A stretch of 23,166 nt of DNA from DTU018 sp029550685 (GCA_035412805.1 DAONVO010000029.1:1-23166), one strand, 5' to 3'; counted from the stretch's first letter, positions 14,310-22,698 are shown. Made by a program: numbers and translations. Notes: generated from the sequence alone by a model not told the origin.

Positions 14310-17300
14310 TTGAATATGAATAAACCTAATACATATAGCGGATCGTTTGTTCACCTGCATAATCACACTGAATACAGCTTGCTGGACGGAGCCTGCCGCA
14401 TCAAAGAATTGATATCCCGGGCCAAAGAATTGGACATGCCAGCCCTGGCCATTACCGATCATGGCGTATTGTATGGTGCCATAGATTTTTACCGGGAGGC
14501 AAAGAAACAGGGGATTAAACCTATTATAGGCTGCGAAGTATATGTAGCACCGCGCAGTAGGCTGGATCGTGAAGTGCACATTGACGATAACCTGCAGCAC
14601 ATGGTTTTGCTTTGTGAGAATGAAACCGGCTATCGCAACCTGACCCAAATGGTCAGCCGGGCTTTTTTGGAAGGATTTTACTATAAGCCCCGGGTTGACC
14701 GGGAACTATTGAGCCAGTATCATGAAGGCCTTATCGCGTTGTCGGGGTGTGTGGCTGGCGAAATTCCCCAGCTTATTTTAGCTGGACGAATCGAGGAAGC
14801 TGAACAAGCTGCTTGCTATTACCGGGATTTATTCGGACCCGGTAATTACTACCTGGAGATACAGGATCACGGTATGGCGGAGGAAAAGACGGTATGCCAG
14901 GCGCTTTTCGCTTTGAGTGCCAAAACCGGCATACCTTTGGTAGCCACCAATGACTTGCATTATGTGAAACGTGAAGATGCACCGGTGCATGATGTACTGC
15001 TCTGTATTCAGACCGGTACCGTAATTAATGATGAACAGCGCATGCGTTTCCCCGGCAGCGAGTTTTACTTAAAGACGGCTGAGGAAATGGCGGTTCTGTT
15101 TCTCGATCATCCTGAAGCACTGCACAACACTTTGGAAATAGCCCAACGCTGTCAAGTGGATTTTGAATTTGGCCATTTTTACCTGCCACCCTTCAGCCTG
15201 CCCGATGGCTACACAGCCGAGACTTACCTGGACGAACTGGTAAGGGCCCGTTTTGCAGAGCGCTATCCTCATCCCGAAGATCATATAGTACAGCGCCTCA
15301 ATTATGAACTGCAGACCATTAAACAGATGGGTTTTGCCGGATACTTTCTCATCGTTCAGGATCTGGTCAACTGGTCGCGGGCTCATGGGGTACCGGTAGG
15401 GCCTGGACGGGGTTCGGCAGCCGGCAGCTTGGTTTCCTATGTACTGGGTATTACTACTCTGGATCCGCTGGCTTACGGTCTGCTCTTTGAGCGCTTCTTA
15501 AATCCGGAGCGAGTGAGTATGCCGGATATTGATATTGATTTCTGCTTCGAAAAGCGTGACCGGGTTATTGAATATATAATTGACAAGTATGGCGCCGACC
15601 GGGTTGCTCAGATCATAACCTTCGGTACCATGGCTGCCCGGGCGGCTATCCGTGATGTAGGCCGGGTACTGGATGTTCCCTACGGAGAAGTGGACCGTAT
15701 TGCCAAGATGGTTCCGGCTGAACTGGGGGTGACTATTGATAGGGCGTTAGAGATATCTCCCGAATTGATACAGGCCTACCAAAATGATTACAACACCCGC
15801 CGTATTATTGATTTTGCCCGGGCTATAGAGGGTATGCCCCGCCATGCCTCTATCCATGCTGCAGGAGTGGTAATCGGGCCGGAACCCTTGCAGAAACTGC
15901 TTCCCTTGCAGAGGACCGCAGAAGGCAATGTGGTCACCCAGTTTACCAAGGAAACTGTTGAAGATATCGGGTTGTTAAAAATGGACATCCTGGGGCTGCG
16001 CACTCTGACGGTCATCAGCAGGACCGTTGAGATAATTGAGAAAACCCGCGGCATAGTTGTGGATATTGATAATCTTCCTCTGGATGATGAAGCCACCTAT
16101 AAACTGCTGTCCGAAGGCAATACTATTGGTGTGTTCCAGTTGGAAAGTGACGGCATGCGCCGCATTTTGTGTGAAATAAAGCCTAACCGTTTTGAAGACA
16201 TTGTCGCTGTGAACGCCCTGTACCGTCCCGGACCCCTGGGCAGCGGTATGGTAGAGGACTTCATAAACCGTAAACATGGACGCCAGCCCATTATTTATCC
16301 GACTCCCCGCCTGGAGCCAATTCTTAAGGAGACCTATGGGGTTATTCTCTACCAGGAGCAGGTCATGCAGATAGCCAGCGAACTGGCAGATTTCACTATG
16401 GGGGAAGCAGATGTACTCCGGCGGGCGATGGGTAAGAAAAAGCCGGAAGAGCTGGCGGCGCAGCGGGATAAATTTGTAGCCGGCGCAGCCCATAATGGTA
16501 TTGACGAGGCTACCGCAGCTCACCTGTTTGACCTGATGGAGAGCTTTGCCGGATATGGGTTCAATAAAAGCCATGCAGCGGCCTACGCTTTGATTTCCTA
16601 TCAAACCGCTTATCTTAAGGCCCATTATCCGGTGGAATTCATGTGTGCCTTCTTAAGCAGTGTTATCGAACATCAGGATAAAGTGGTTTTTTATATCAAG
16701 GAATGCCAGAGGCTGGGCATACCCATTTTGCCGCCTGATATTAACGAAAGCTTCGAGAATTTTACAGCAGCAAAGGAAGGAATCCGCTTCGGCCTGGGAG
16801 CTATTAAAAATGTGGGCCAGAGTGCAGTGCGTACCATAGTTCAGGCTCGTAAAGATGGTAAATTCACTTCCTTGTTTGATTTTTGCTGCCGGGTAGATAC
16901 TACCCAAATTAATAAGCGTATCTTGGAAAACCTAATAGTAGCCGGATGTTTTGATTCTTTGGGTATAACCCGCAAACAAGCCCTATCTATAATGGAACAA
17001 TGCGTGGATCTGGCTGCTCAAATACATCGTTCCCAGGAAAGCCAGCAGGTTTCTCTGTTCGGGGATACCATGAGCCTGGTGGAGGAGCCGGTTATACGCA
17101 TTAAAGGGGAGATCCCGCGTAAGGAGCTGTTAGCCCGGGAAAAGGAAGTACTGGGGTTTTATGTATCTGAGAATCCATTGGATCAGTACCGTGATCTGCT
17201 GCCTTTTTTAACTACCCACCTGATAGCTGATTTGGGAGCCCGGGAAGAGGAAACCTATGTGCGCTTGGCCGGTCTAATGTTAAATTTGCAGCGCCGGGTG

Positions 17301-17726
17301 AGCAAAAAAGGGGAGAGTTATGCCAGGTTTTACCTGGAGGACCAAAGCGGCCGTATGGAAATGATGGTATTCCCGTCAGCTTATCGCAACAATGTACAAT
17401 TGCTGCAGGATGATCAGCCGGTGATAGTGGAAGGTTATTATGATATGCGAGATGAAGAGCCCAAGCTGGCGGTCAGACGTATTTTCCCTCTGCCCCAGGA
17501 ACTGTCCCAGCTGCATGTGCGCATTGCTGATGAAGAGGGGGATGGTGAGGACCGCAATAAACTGCTGCAGATCTTAACCCGTTTCCCCGGGCCGCTGGAT
17601 GTTATAATATATCGTCCGGGAAGAAAGCCACTGTTATTAAGCGAACGCTGGCGTATTAAGCCTGATTTGGCTCTGAAGCAGGAATTAATCGGCCTTTATG
17701 GGAAAAATAATGTATGGTTTCATTAG
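14310..17726 (+). CDS. dnaE: DNA polymerase III alpha subunit, DnaE type
   Basis: A replicative C-family DNA polymerase of 1138 residues (E. coli DnaE is 1160). An N-terminal PHP domain starts with HLHNHTEYSLLDG (15-27). The palm shows GRGSAAGSL and PDIDIDF with catalytic Asp406 and Asp408; the third aspartate is Asp559 in KMDILGLRTL. The fingers contain YGFNKSHAAAYALISYQTAYLK. A helix-hairpin-helix-type region follows around 830-870. A probable clamp-binding motif, QVSLFG, lies at 913-918, and an OB-fold near 980-1060. There is no internal exonuclease of the PolC type. TTG 14310 has aaggag 7 nt upstream; ATG 14316 would be 13 nt away, so TTG is preferred. It leads a cluster with mtrB, pfkA and pyk. 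Firmicutes usually also have PolC, which is not in this window. Confidence 0.95.
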   Translation: MNMNKPNTYSGSFVHLHNHTEYSLLDGACRIKELISRAKELDMPALAITDHGVLYGAIDFYREAKKQGIKPIIGCEVYVAPRSRLDREVHIDDNLQHMVLLCENETGYRNLTQMVSRAFLEGFYYKPRVDRELLSQYHEGLIALSGCVAGEIPQLILAGRIEEAEQAACYYRDLFGPGNYYLEIQDHGMAEEKTVCQALFALSAKTGIPLVATNDLHYVKREDAPVHDVLLCIQTGTVINDEQRMRFPGSEFYLKTAEEMAVLFLDHPEALHNTLEIAQRCQVDFEFGHFYLPPFSLPDGYTAETYLDELVRARFAERYPHPEDHIVQRLNYELQTIKQMGFAGYFLIVQDLVNWSRAHGVPVGPGRGSAAGSLVSYVLGITTLDPLAYGLLFERFLNPERVSMPDIDIDFCFEKRDRVIEYIIDKYGADRVAQIITFGTMAARAAIRDVGRVLDVPYGEVDRIAKMVPAELGVTIDRALEISPELIQAYQNDYNTRRIIDFARAIEGMPRHASIHAAGVVIGPEPLQKLLPLQRTAEGNVVTQFTKETVEDIGLLKMDILGLRTLTVISRTVEIIEKTRGIVVDIDNLPLDDEATYKLLSEGNTIGVFQLESDGMRRILCEIKPNRFEDIVAVNALYRPGPLGSGMVEDFINRKHGRQPIIYPTPRLEPILKETYGVILYQEQVMQIASELADFTMGEADVLRRAMGKKKPEELAAQRDKFVAGAAHNGIDEATAAHLFDLMESFAGYGFNKSHAAAYALISYQTAYLKAHYPVEFMCAFLSSVIEHQDKVVFYIKECQRLGIPILPPDINESFENFTAAKEGIRFGLGAIKNVGQSAVRTIVQARKDGKFTSLFDFCCRVDTTQINKRILENLIVAGCFDSLGITRKQALSIMEQCVDLAAQIHRSQESQQVSLFGDTMSLVEEPVIRIKGEIPRKELLAREKEVLGFYVSENPLDQYRDLLPFLTTHLIADLGAREEETYVRLAGLMLNLQRRVSKKGESYARFYLEDQSGRMEMMVFPSAYRNNVQLLQDDQPVIVEGYYDMRDEEPKLAVRRIFPLPQELSQLHVRIADEEGDGEDRNKLLQILTRFPGPLDVIIYRPGRKPLLLSERWRIKPDLALKQELIGLYGKNNVWFH

Positions 17727-17759
17727 CAACACCGGCAGTATTACTTAGGAGGTGGGTGC

Positions 17760-18008
17760 ATGAACAATAACTACATGGGAGAAGACTATATTATCATCAA
17801 GGCTTTGGAAAACGGCGTAACCATTATAGGACTTACCCGAGGGAAAGACACCAAGTTTCACCACACGGAAAAGTTGGATAAGGGTGAAGTCATGATACTC
17901 CAGTTTACTGAACATACTTCGGCGATGAAGATACGCGGCCATGCCGAAATAATCAGCCGTTATGGTACCGTAACCAGCGAACACACGTCAGGATCACGCA
18001 ATAGCTAA
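17760..18008 (+). CDS. mtrB: Trp RNA-binding attenuation protein (TRAP)
   Basis: An 82-residue homologue of Bacillus TRAP, the 11-subunit ring that binds tryptophan and then wraps (G/U)AG-repeat RNA to attenuate trp genes. From IIIKALENGV to SAMKIRGHAEI it aligns without gaps to the B. subtilis protein, including IGLTRG, DTKFHH, EKLDKGEV and QFTEHTSA. The RNA-contacting residues Lys37, Lys56 and Arg58 of B. subtilis correspond to Lys38, Lys57 and Arg59 here, and the Trp-pocket residues Thr26, Gln48, Thr50 and Ser54 are kept. The ATG at 17760 has taggaggtg about 5 nt upstream, 33 bp after dnaE. In Bacillus mtrB sits with folE; here it is between dnaE and pfkA. No trp gene or clear 11-repeat TRAP site is visible in this window. 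Confidence 0.95.
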   Translation: MNNNYMGEDYIIIKALENGVTIIGLTRGKDTKFHHTEKLDKGEVMILQFTEHTSAMKIRGHAEIISRYGTVTSEHTSGSRNS

Positions 18009-18011
18009 TCC

Positions 18012-18058
18012 ACACCGGGCAACCTTCTACGGCTGCTTCCGGTGTAAGGGGGTAGCCG
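18012..18058 (+). promoter_or_regulatory. Two alternative hairpins in the mtrB-pfkA spacer around the pfkA ribosome site
   Basis: ACACCGG (18012-18018) pairs perfectly with CCGGTGT (18039-18045). Alternatively CGGCT (18030-18034) pairs with AGCCG (18054-18058), placing the pfkA ribosome site (aaggggg, 18046-18052) in the loop. The first structure covers the 5' arm of the second, so they exclude each other. No U-tract is present, so a terminator is unlikely. Confidence 0.4.
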
Positions 18059-18061
18059 CAT

Positions 18062-19018
18062 ATGAAACGAATTGCTGTATTAACCAGTGGGGGAGACGCA
18101 CCGGGTATGAATGCCGCCATTCGTGCGGTAGTACGCTCAGCTATCTACAATCAAATGGAAGTATTCGGTGTAATGCAGGGTTTCGAAGGACTGATTGAAG
18201 GTCAGATTAAGCCAATGAGCTTGGGGTCAGTTGCCGATATTATTCATAGGGGCGGCACCATCCTGCAGACCTCCCGTTCCAGCCGGTTTATGACTGAACC
18301 AGGACGCAGAGAGGCTTTAGAGCAACTGGAGAGACGAGGAATCACTGGATTGGTTGTGCTGGGTGGCAATGGCAGCCTGCGTGGTGCTTGGGAGTTCTCC
18401 AAACTGGGTACTAAGGTAGTTGGGATTCCCGCGACTATAGATAACGATATTGTCTATACCCGTTCTATTGGTTTTGATACCGCAGTAAATACAGCTCTGG
18501 ATGCCATCAATCACATACGTGACACTGCCACCAGTCATGGACGGGTTTTCATTATAGAAGTTATGGGTCATAACTGTGGAGAAATAGCCCTGGCTGCCGG
18601 AGTAGCCGGAGGAGCCGAATCCATTTTAATTCCGGAAATTGAAGTGGATTTTGACCAGATAGTTAACAAAATAAACCAGGGAACCGCCCGTGGAAAACTG
18701 CACAGTATCATTATTGTTGCTGAAGGAGTCTATCCGGTTCTGGAACTAAAAGAAAGAATTGAGGAAGCTACTGGGCAGGATACCCGGGTCACCATTCTCG
18801 GTCACATCCAACGGGGAGGAACTCCCACCGCTGCCGACCGTATCCTGGGTTCTTGCATGGGCAAAGCAGCGGTTGATGCCCTGGTTAGCGGCAAAGGCAA
18901 TGTTATGATTGCCAGCCGCGAAGGAGGAGTGCATTCCATACCCCTCCAGGAGGTTATTAAGGGCAGGAAAACCCCCGAGTTAGGCATGTTTGATTTGGCT
19001 CGGGTTTTATCTATATAA
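18062..19018 (+). CDS. pfkA: 6-phosphofructokinase homologue with altered ATP-site residues
   Basis: A 318-residue group I phosphofructokinase, the committed step of glycolysis in the cytoplasm. Conserved parts are LTSGGDAPGMNAAIR (7-21), RGGTILQTSR, PATIDNDI with catalytic Thr125, Asp127 and Asp129, Arg161 (R162 of E. coli) and GHIQRGGTPTAADR. Two substitutions stand out. The nucleotide loop reads GGNGS, with Asn103 where E. coli has Mg-ATP-contacting Asp103; Gly104, typical of ATP- rather than PPi-dependent enzymes, is kept. EVMGH has His170 where E. coli has Arg171. The enzyme may thus have altered donor use or kinetics (inference). ATG 18062 has aaggggg 9 nt upstream, within a possible hairpin loop. 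pyk follows after 14 bp. Confidence 0.93.
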   Translation: MKRIAVLTSGGDAPGMNAAIRAVVRSAIYNQMEVFGVMQGFEGLIEGQIKPMSLGSVADIIHRGGTILQTSRSSRFMTEPGRREALEQLERRGITGLVVLGGNGSLRGAWEFSKLGTKVVGIPATIDNDIVYTRSIGFDTAVNTALDAINHIRDTATSHGRVFIIEVMGHNCGEIALAAGVAGGAESILIPEIEVDFDQIVNKINQGTARGKLHSIIIVAEGVYPVLELKERIEEATGQDTRVTILGHIQRGGTPTAADRILGSCMGKAAVDALVSGKGNVMIASREGGVHSIPLQEVIKGRKTPELGMFDLARVLSI

Positions 19019-19032
19019 CGGGAGGTAACAAT

Positions 19033-20781
19033 TTGCGCAGGACCAAAATAATCGCTACCATTGGACCGGCCAGTGAAGGAGTAGAAACTATAAAAAAGAT
19101 GTTAGAGGCCGGGATGAATGTGGCCCGTCTCAATTTTTCCCATGGAACCCACGAAGAGCATCGTTACCGTATTGAGAACTTGCGCCAGGGCTCCCGGGAA
19201 TCCGGAAAACTGCTGGCAATTATGCTGGATACCAAAGGCCCGGAAATTCGAACTGGCCGCTTGGCAGGTGGACCCGTTAAATTGGAAGCTGGTCAGCGTT
19301 TTGTGCTGACCAGCCGGGAGGTACCGGGTAATAACCAGGAGGTTCAGGTAAGCTATGCCTCCCTGCCCCAGGAGGTCACACCCGGAACCATCATTCTGCT
19401 GGCCGATGGGTTAATAAGTCTCAAGGTAATGGAGACCACTTCCACCGATATTGTCTGTCAGGTGGTAAATGGCGGGGAATTAGGGGAAAGAAAAGGTATT
19501 AACGTTCCCGGAGTACGCATTAATATGCCCTTTATGAATGATAAGGACCGGGAAGATATTTTATTTGGGATTAACATGGGAGTTGATTATATAGCTGCCT
19601 CCTTTGTACGCACCGCCGAAGATGTTCTGGAAATCAGACGTATTTTGGAGCAGGAGGGTGCCGATATTGATATAATTGCCAAAATTGAAAGCCAGGAGGG
19701 TGTTAATAACCTGGATGACATAATACAGGTTGTGGATGGAGTAATGGTAGCCCGGGGTGATCTAGGAGTAGAAATTCCCGCTGAAGAAGTGCCCCTGGTG
19801 CAAAAGATGCTGGTTGAAAAATGTACAAATGCCGGTAAACCAGTCATTATAGCTACCCAGATGCTGGACTCGATGATAAATAATCCCCGTCCGACCCGAG
19901 CTGAGGTATCTGATGTGGCCAATGCCATATTTGACGGGGCCGATGCTATTATGCTGTCGGGTGAAACGGCGGCTGGTAAGTACCCTGTAGAAGTGGTGGA
20001 AACTATGGCACGCATAGCCAGCCGTGCTGAGCAGGCTCTGCCTTATGCCGATATTTTAAGACGCAAGCGTACCCGTGAGAACCTGTCTGTAACAGATGCC
20101 ATCAGTTACGCTACCTGTGCCACTGCTTCCAACCTGGGAGCTTCAGCCATAATAACCGCAACCCGCACCGGGCAGACGGCTAAAATGGTAGCCAAATACC
20201 GTCCCCAGGCCAGTATAGTAGCCGCCACCCCTGATGAGAAGATCGTACAAAAGCTGGCTTTGGTATGGGGGGTCTACCCGGTATTGATTAACGATGTTGA
20301 GGGAACCGACGATCTCTTCGAGGAGTCTATCCGAGCGGCCTTAGAATCTAACTACATCAATAATGGGGATTTAGTGGTTTTAACAGCAGGAGTTCCTACC
20401 GGACGATCGGGAGCCACCAATCTTATGAAAGTGCACATTGTGGGAGAGATTTTGGTTCAGGGAATGGGAATAGGATCAGAGGTAGCCAAAGGACCAGTTC
20501 GCATCATCGATTTCGATGGAGATGTCAGCCAAATTCAGCCGGGGGACATTGTGGTCACTCACAGTGCTGACAGCAGCCTGGCACCTTATTTATCAATTAT
20601 CGGGGCTTTGATTGCGGAAGAAGGAGGACTCACGTCTAATGCGGCTATAATGGGGTTAAATGCCCGCATTCCGGTTGTTGTGGGTGCAAGAGATGCTGTC
20701 AGCAAGCTAAAGGACGGTATGCTGGTTACTGTTGATACTCCCCGAGGCAGAGTATACCGGGGCTTAGCCCGGGCTTTATAG
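19033..20781 (+). CDS. pyk: Pyruvate kinase with C-terminal PEP-utiliser domain
   Basis: Converts PEP and ADP to pyruvate and ATP. Of 582 residues, 1-475 are the classical enzyme: ARLNFSHG (31-38), DTKGPEIRTG (66-75), catalytic Lys217 in IAKIESQEG, ARGDLGVEIP (240-249), ATQMLDSM (274-281) and SGETAAGKYP (309-318). Residues about 480-580 are the extra mobile PEP-utiliser domain found in Bacillus-type pyruvate kinases; its signature normally reads GGLTSHAA, but here it is GGLTSNAA, with Asn536 in place of the histidine. That histidine carries phosphate in PEP synthase and PPDK; in Bacillus Pyk its role is less clear, so catalysis by the main domain should not be affected. TTG 19033 has ggaggt 6 nt upstream. 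A strong terminator follows. Confidence 0.95.
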   Translation: MRRTKIIATIGPASEGVETIKKMLEAGMNVARLNFSHGTHEEHRYRIENLRQGSRESGKLLAIMLDTKGPEIRTGRLAGGPVKLEAGQRFVLTSREVPGNNQEVQVSYASLPQEVTPGTIILLADGLISLKVMETTSTDIVCQVVNGGELGERKGINVPGVRINMPFMNDKDREDILFGINMGVDYIAASFVRTAEDVLEIRRILEQEGADIDIIAKIESQEGVNNLDDIIQVVDGVMVARGDLGVEIPAEEVPLVQKMLVEKCTNAGKPVIIATQMLDSMINNPRPTRAEVSDVANAIFDGADAIMLSGETAAGKYPVEVVETMARIASRAEQALPYADILRRKRTRENLSVTDAISYATCATASNLGASAIITATRTGQTAKMVAKYRPQASIVAATPDEKIVQKLALVWGVYPVLINDVEGTDDLFEESIRAALESNYINNGDLVVLTAGVPTGRSGATNLMKVHIVGEILVQGMGIGSEVAKGPVRIIDFDGDVSQIQPGDIVVTHSADSSLAPYLSIIGALIAEEGGLTSNAAIMGLNARIPVVVGARDAVSKLKDGMLVTVDTPRGRVYRGLARAL

Positions 20782-20785
20782 GATC

Positions 20786-20825
20786 AAAAAAGGGATTCAG
20801 TTTTTCACCGAATCCCTTTTTTTTT
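20786..20825. terminator. Strong bidirectional intrinsic terminator
   Basis: aaaaaagggattc (20786-20798) pairs with gaatccctttttt (20810-20822), with T-runs on both strands. It ends the dnaE-mtrB-pfkA-pyk cluster on + and can end the converging hbd-crt transcript on -. Confidence 0.92.
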
Positions 20826-20835
20826 GTCGTTCTAT

Positions 20836-20923
20836 CCTGTTAAGCAGCGCCTGCAATGATCGTGTAAACCTGCGGGAGCGAACCGCAGGGGAGTGGTACC
20901 ATCACATTCACGCTGATAACAGG
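20836..20923. repeat. Palindromic structured intergenic element between pyk and crt
   Basis: The outer arms cctgttaagcagcg (20836-20849) and cgctgataacagg (20911-20923) are inverted repeats with one mismatch and one gap. Inside sits a perfect 7-bp hairpin, cctgcgg (20869-20875) and ccgcagg (20883-20889), with a 7-nt loop. It lies between the stop of crt and the shared terminator, so it would be in the 3' end of the hbd-crt mRNA. No second copy was found in the window. Confidence 0.55.
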
Positions 20924-20943
20924 TTAACAAGCGATTCTCCTGT

Positions 20944-21741
20944 TTACCGGCCTTTAAAATCAGCCTTACGGTTTTCCAGGAAAGCTGCCATGCCTTCTTT
21001 TTGATCCTCAGATGAGAACAGCATGGACCAAGCGATCTGCTCAGCACGGCAACCTGATTTAATGTCCATATTCATGGAGTTGTTTATAGCATTCTTGGCT
21101 TCTCTCAGTGCCAGCGGAGACTTCTTGCAAAGCTTCTTCGCATATTTCAGAGCGTTATCCATTACTTCTTCAGCAGGAACAACTTTATTCACCAGACCAA
21201 CCCGGTAAGCGGTAGCAGCATCAAAGAATTCGCCGGAGAAAATATATTCCTTGGCTACGCAGAGCGAAGCATTACGCGGGAAACGCTGGGTTCCACCGGC
21301 ACCCGGGAATATACCTATATTAATTTCCGGGAATCCAAAAGTAGCATTGTCTGCTGCGATGCGGACATCGCAGGCCAGAACCATTTCCAAACCGCCGCCC
21401 AGAGCTAATCCGTTAACAGCCGCTATGGTTGGTTTGTGGTTATCTTCGATCATAAATAATGTTTTATGAACCTTGTCCAGGAAATCGCGTGCTTCAAAGG
21501 CATTGTATTTATTGACTAATTTGATGTCTGCCCCAGCCGCGAAGGCTTTTTCATTGCCCTTAATAATAATTACACGGATTTCAGGGTCCAGATGAAACCC
21601 TTCCAATATTTCATAGGACTCATCCAGCAGCTGTAAATTTACAGCGTTAAAGGCTTTGGGCCGGTTAAGCTGTATTATACCTATACCGGGCTCTTCAACA
21701 CTTACCAGACAAGTTTCATATTGCTTATCTCTATAAGACAT
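20944..21741 (-). CDS. crt: Enoyl-CoA hydratase (crotonase; 3-hydroxybutyryl-CoA dehydratase)
   Basis: Reversibly hydrates crotonyl-CoA to 3-hydroxybutyryl-CoA. With the start at ATG 21741 (265 aa; aaaggggg about 7 nt upstream), the oxyanion-hole stretch KAFAAGADI (65-73) and both catalytic glutamates are present: Glu119 in GGGLE and Glu139 in FPEI, 20 residues apart as in rat crotonase (144 and 164). GAGGTQRFPR and the C-terminal KEGMAAFLENRKADFKGR are standard. An in-frame ATG at 21774 would add 11 residues but lacks a ribosome site. It is the second gene of an operon with hbd, starting 38 bp after the hbd stop, and would supply the adjoining reaction of butyrate oxidation or synthesis. Contrast the crotonase-fold gene at 3628, which lacks both glutamates. 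Confidence 0.95.
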   Translation of the reverse strand: MSYRDKQYETCLVSVEEPGIGIIQLNRPKAFNAVNLQLLDESYEILEGFHLDPEIRVIIIKGNEKAFAAGADIKLVNKYNAFEARDFLDKVHKTLFMIEDNHKPTIAAVNGLALGGGLEMVLACDVRIAADNATFGFPEINIGIFPGAGGTQRFPRNASLCVAKEYIFSGEFFDAATAYRVGLVNKVVPAEEVMDNALKYAKKLCKKSPLALREAKNAINNSMNMDIKSGCRAEQIAWSMLFSSEDQKEGMAAFLENRKADFKGR

Positions 21742-21779
21742 TCCTATCCCCCTTTGCTCTACTAAACACAGCAATAATA

Positions 21780-22637
21780 TTATTTATTGCTGTAATCGTA
21801 GAAGCCTCTGCCGGTCTTTCTGCCTAACCAGCCAGCTCTTACCATTTGTTTCAGGATGCCAGCCGGACGATATTTGGGATCTCCGGTTTCTCTAAAGAGA
21901 ACGTTGCAGACTTCCAGAGCAATATCAAGTCCAACCATGTCACACAGAGTGAAGGGGCCCATCGGCCATCCAGCACCCAGCTTCATGGCTTTGTCGATGT
22001 CTTCAGCAGTAGCTAAACCTTCCATAAGTATGAATGCAGCTTCGTTCATTCCAGGAACCAGAATGCGGTTGACAACGAAGCCAGGTCCTTCTTTTACTTT
22101 TATGGGTTTCTTGCCAATAGCTTTGGAAAGTTCCATAACTGCTTGCACGGTTTCTTCAGAAGTCTGAAGAGCGGGGATTACTTCGATCAGAGCCATTACC
22201 ATGGCTGGATTGAAGAAATGCATTCCTACTACCTTGGAAGGATCAGGATAGGTAGCAGCAATCTCAGTGATAGGTAGAGAGGAAGTGTTGGTGGCAACAA
22301 TTACTTCCGGTCTAAGAATCTTACCCAAATCAGCATATACTTGCTTTTTAATATCTATGTTTTCTACGACAGACTCAATGACAAAGTCCACATCTGCCAG
22401 GTCTTTCATATCGGCTGTACCAGTGATGTTACCGGTAACAAAATCTTTGGCTCCTGCAGGGGCCTGTCCTTTTTCTTCGGCTTTGGCCAAGCCTTTACCG
22501 ATCCGGGCGATTGTTTTTTCCACAATTTCCATTTTAATGTCATATAATACGACTTTCTTACCTGCAGCAGCAACTGCCCAGGCGATACCCATTCCCATAG
22601 TACCTGCACCCAAAACGGCAACTTTGTTAATTTCCAT
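21780..22637 (-). CDS. hbd: 3-hydroxybutyryl-CoA dehydrogenase
   Basis: Oxidises 3-hydroxybutyryl-CoA to acetoacetyl-CoA, or the reverse, with NAD(P). In 285 residues the N-terminal Rossmann motif is VLGAGTMGMGIA (8-19), followed by an acidic Asp33 at the end of the second strand (LYDIK), consistent with NAD(H) preference. Catalytic residues match the human enzyme by spacing: Ser119 (in NTSS), His140 and Glu152 (in HFFNPAMVMALIEVIP) and Asn190 (in GFVVNR). The length is that of clostridial Hbd. ATG 22637 has aaggggg 9 nt upstream. It heads the hbd-crt operon. Because the pathway runs either way, direction (butyrate oxidation versus formation) depends on the host; the crt gene beside it catalyses the preceding oxidative step. 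Confidence 0.96.
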   Translation of the reverse strand: MEINKVAVLGAGTMGMGIAWAVAAAGKKVVLYDIKMEIVEKTIARIGKGLAKAEEKGQAPAGAKDFVTGNITGTADMKDLADVDFVIESVVENIDIKKQVYADLGKILRPEVIVATNTSSLPITEIAATYPDPSKVVGMHFFNPAMVMALIEVIPALQTSEETVQAVMELSKAIGKKPIKVKEGPGFVVNRILVPGMNEAAFILMEGLATAEDIDKAMKLGAGWPMGPFTLCDMVGLDIALEVCNVLFRETGDPKYRPAGILKQMVRAGWLGRKTGRGFYDYSNK

Positions 22638-22685
22638 TAAAATGAACCCCCTTAAACAGTATTATTTTTCATGGACCATCCTCAA

Positions 22686-22698
22686 TGTGACAATCACA
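22686..22698 (-). promoter_or_regulatory. Palindrome in the hbd leader (possible operator)
   Basis: tgtga (22686-22690), a 3-nt spacer and tcaca (22694-22698) form a perfect dyad. Half-sites resemble those of CRP/FNR and Rex-type regulators, but those have a 6-nt spacer, so the regulator is not identified. It lies 48 bp upstream of the hbd start codon and downstream of the predicted promoter. Confidence 0.3.

Noticed and set aside
20832..21047. Open frame of 71 codons on the minus strand overlapping the end of crt
   Set aside because: It overlaps crt in another frame and runs through the palindromic element; composition and lack of a ribosome site mark it as a shadow.
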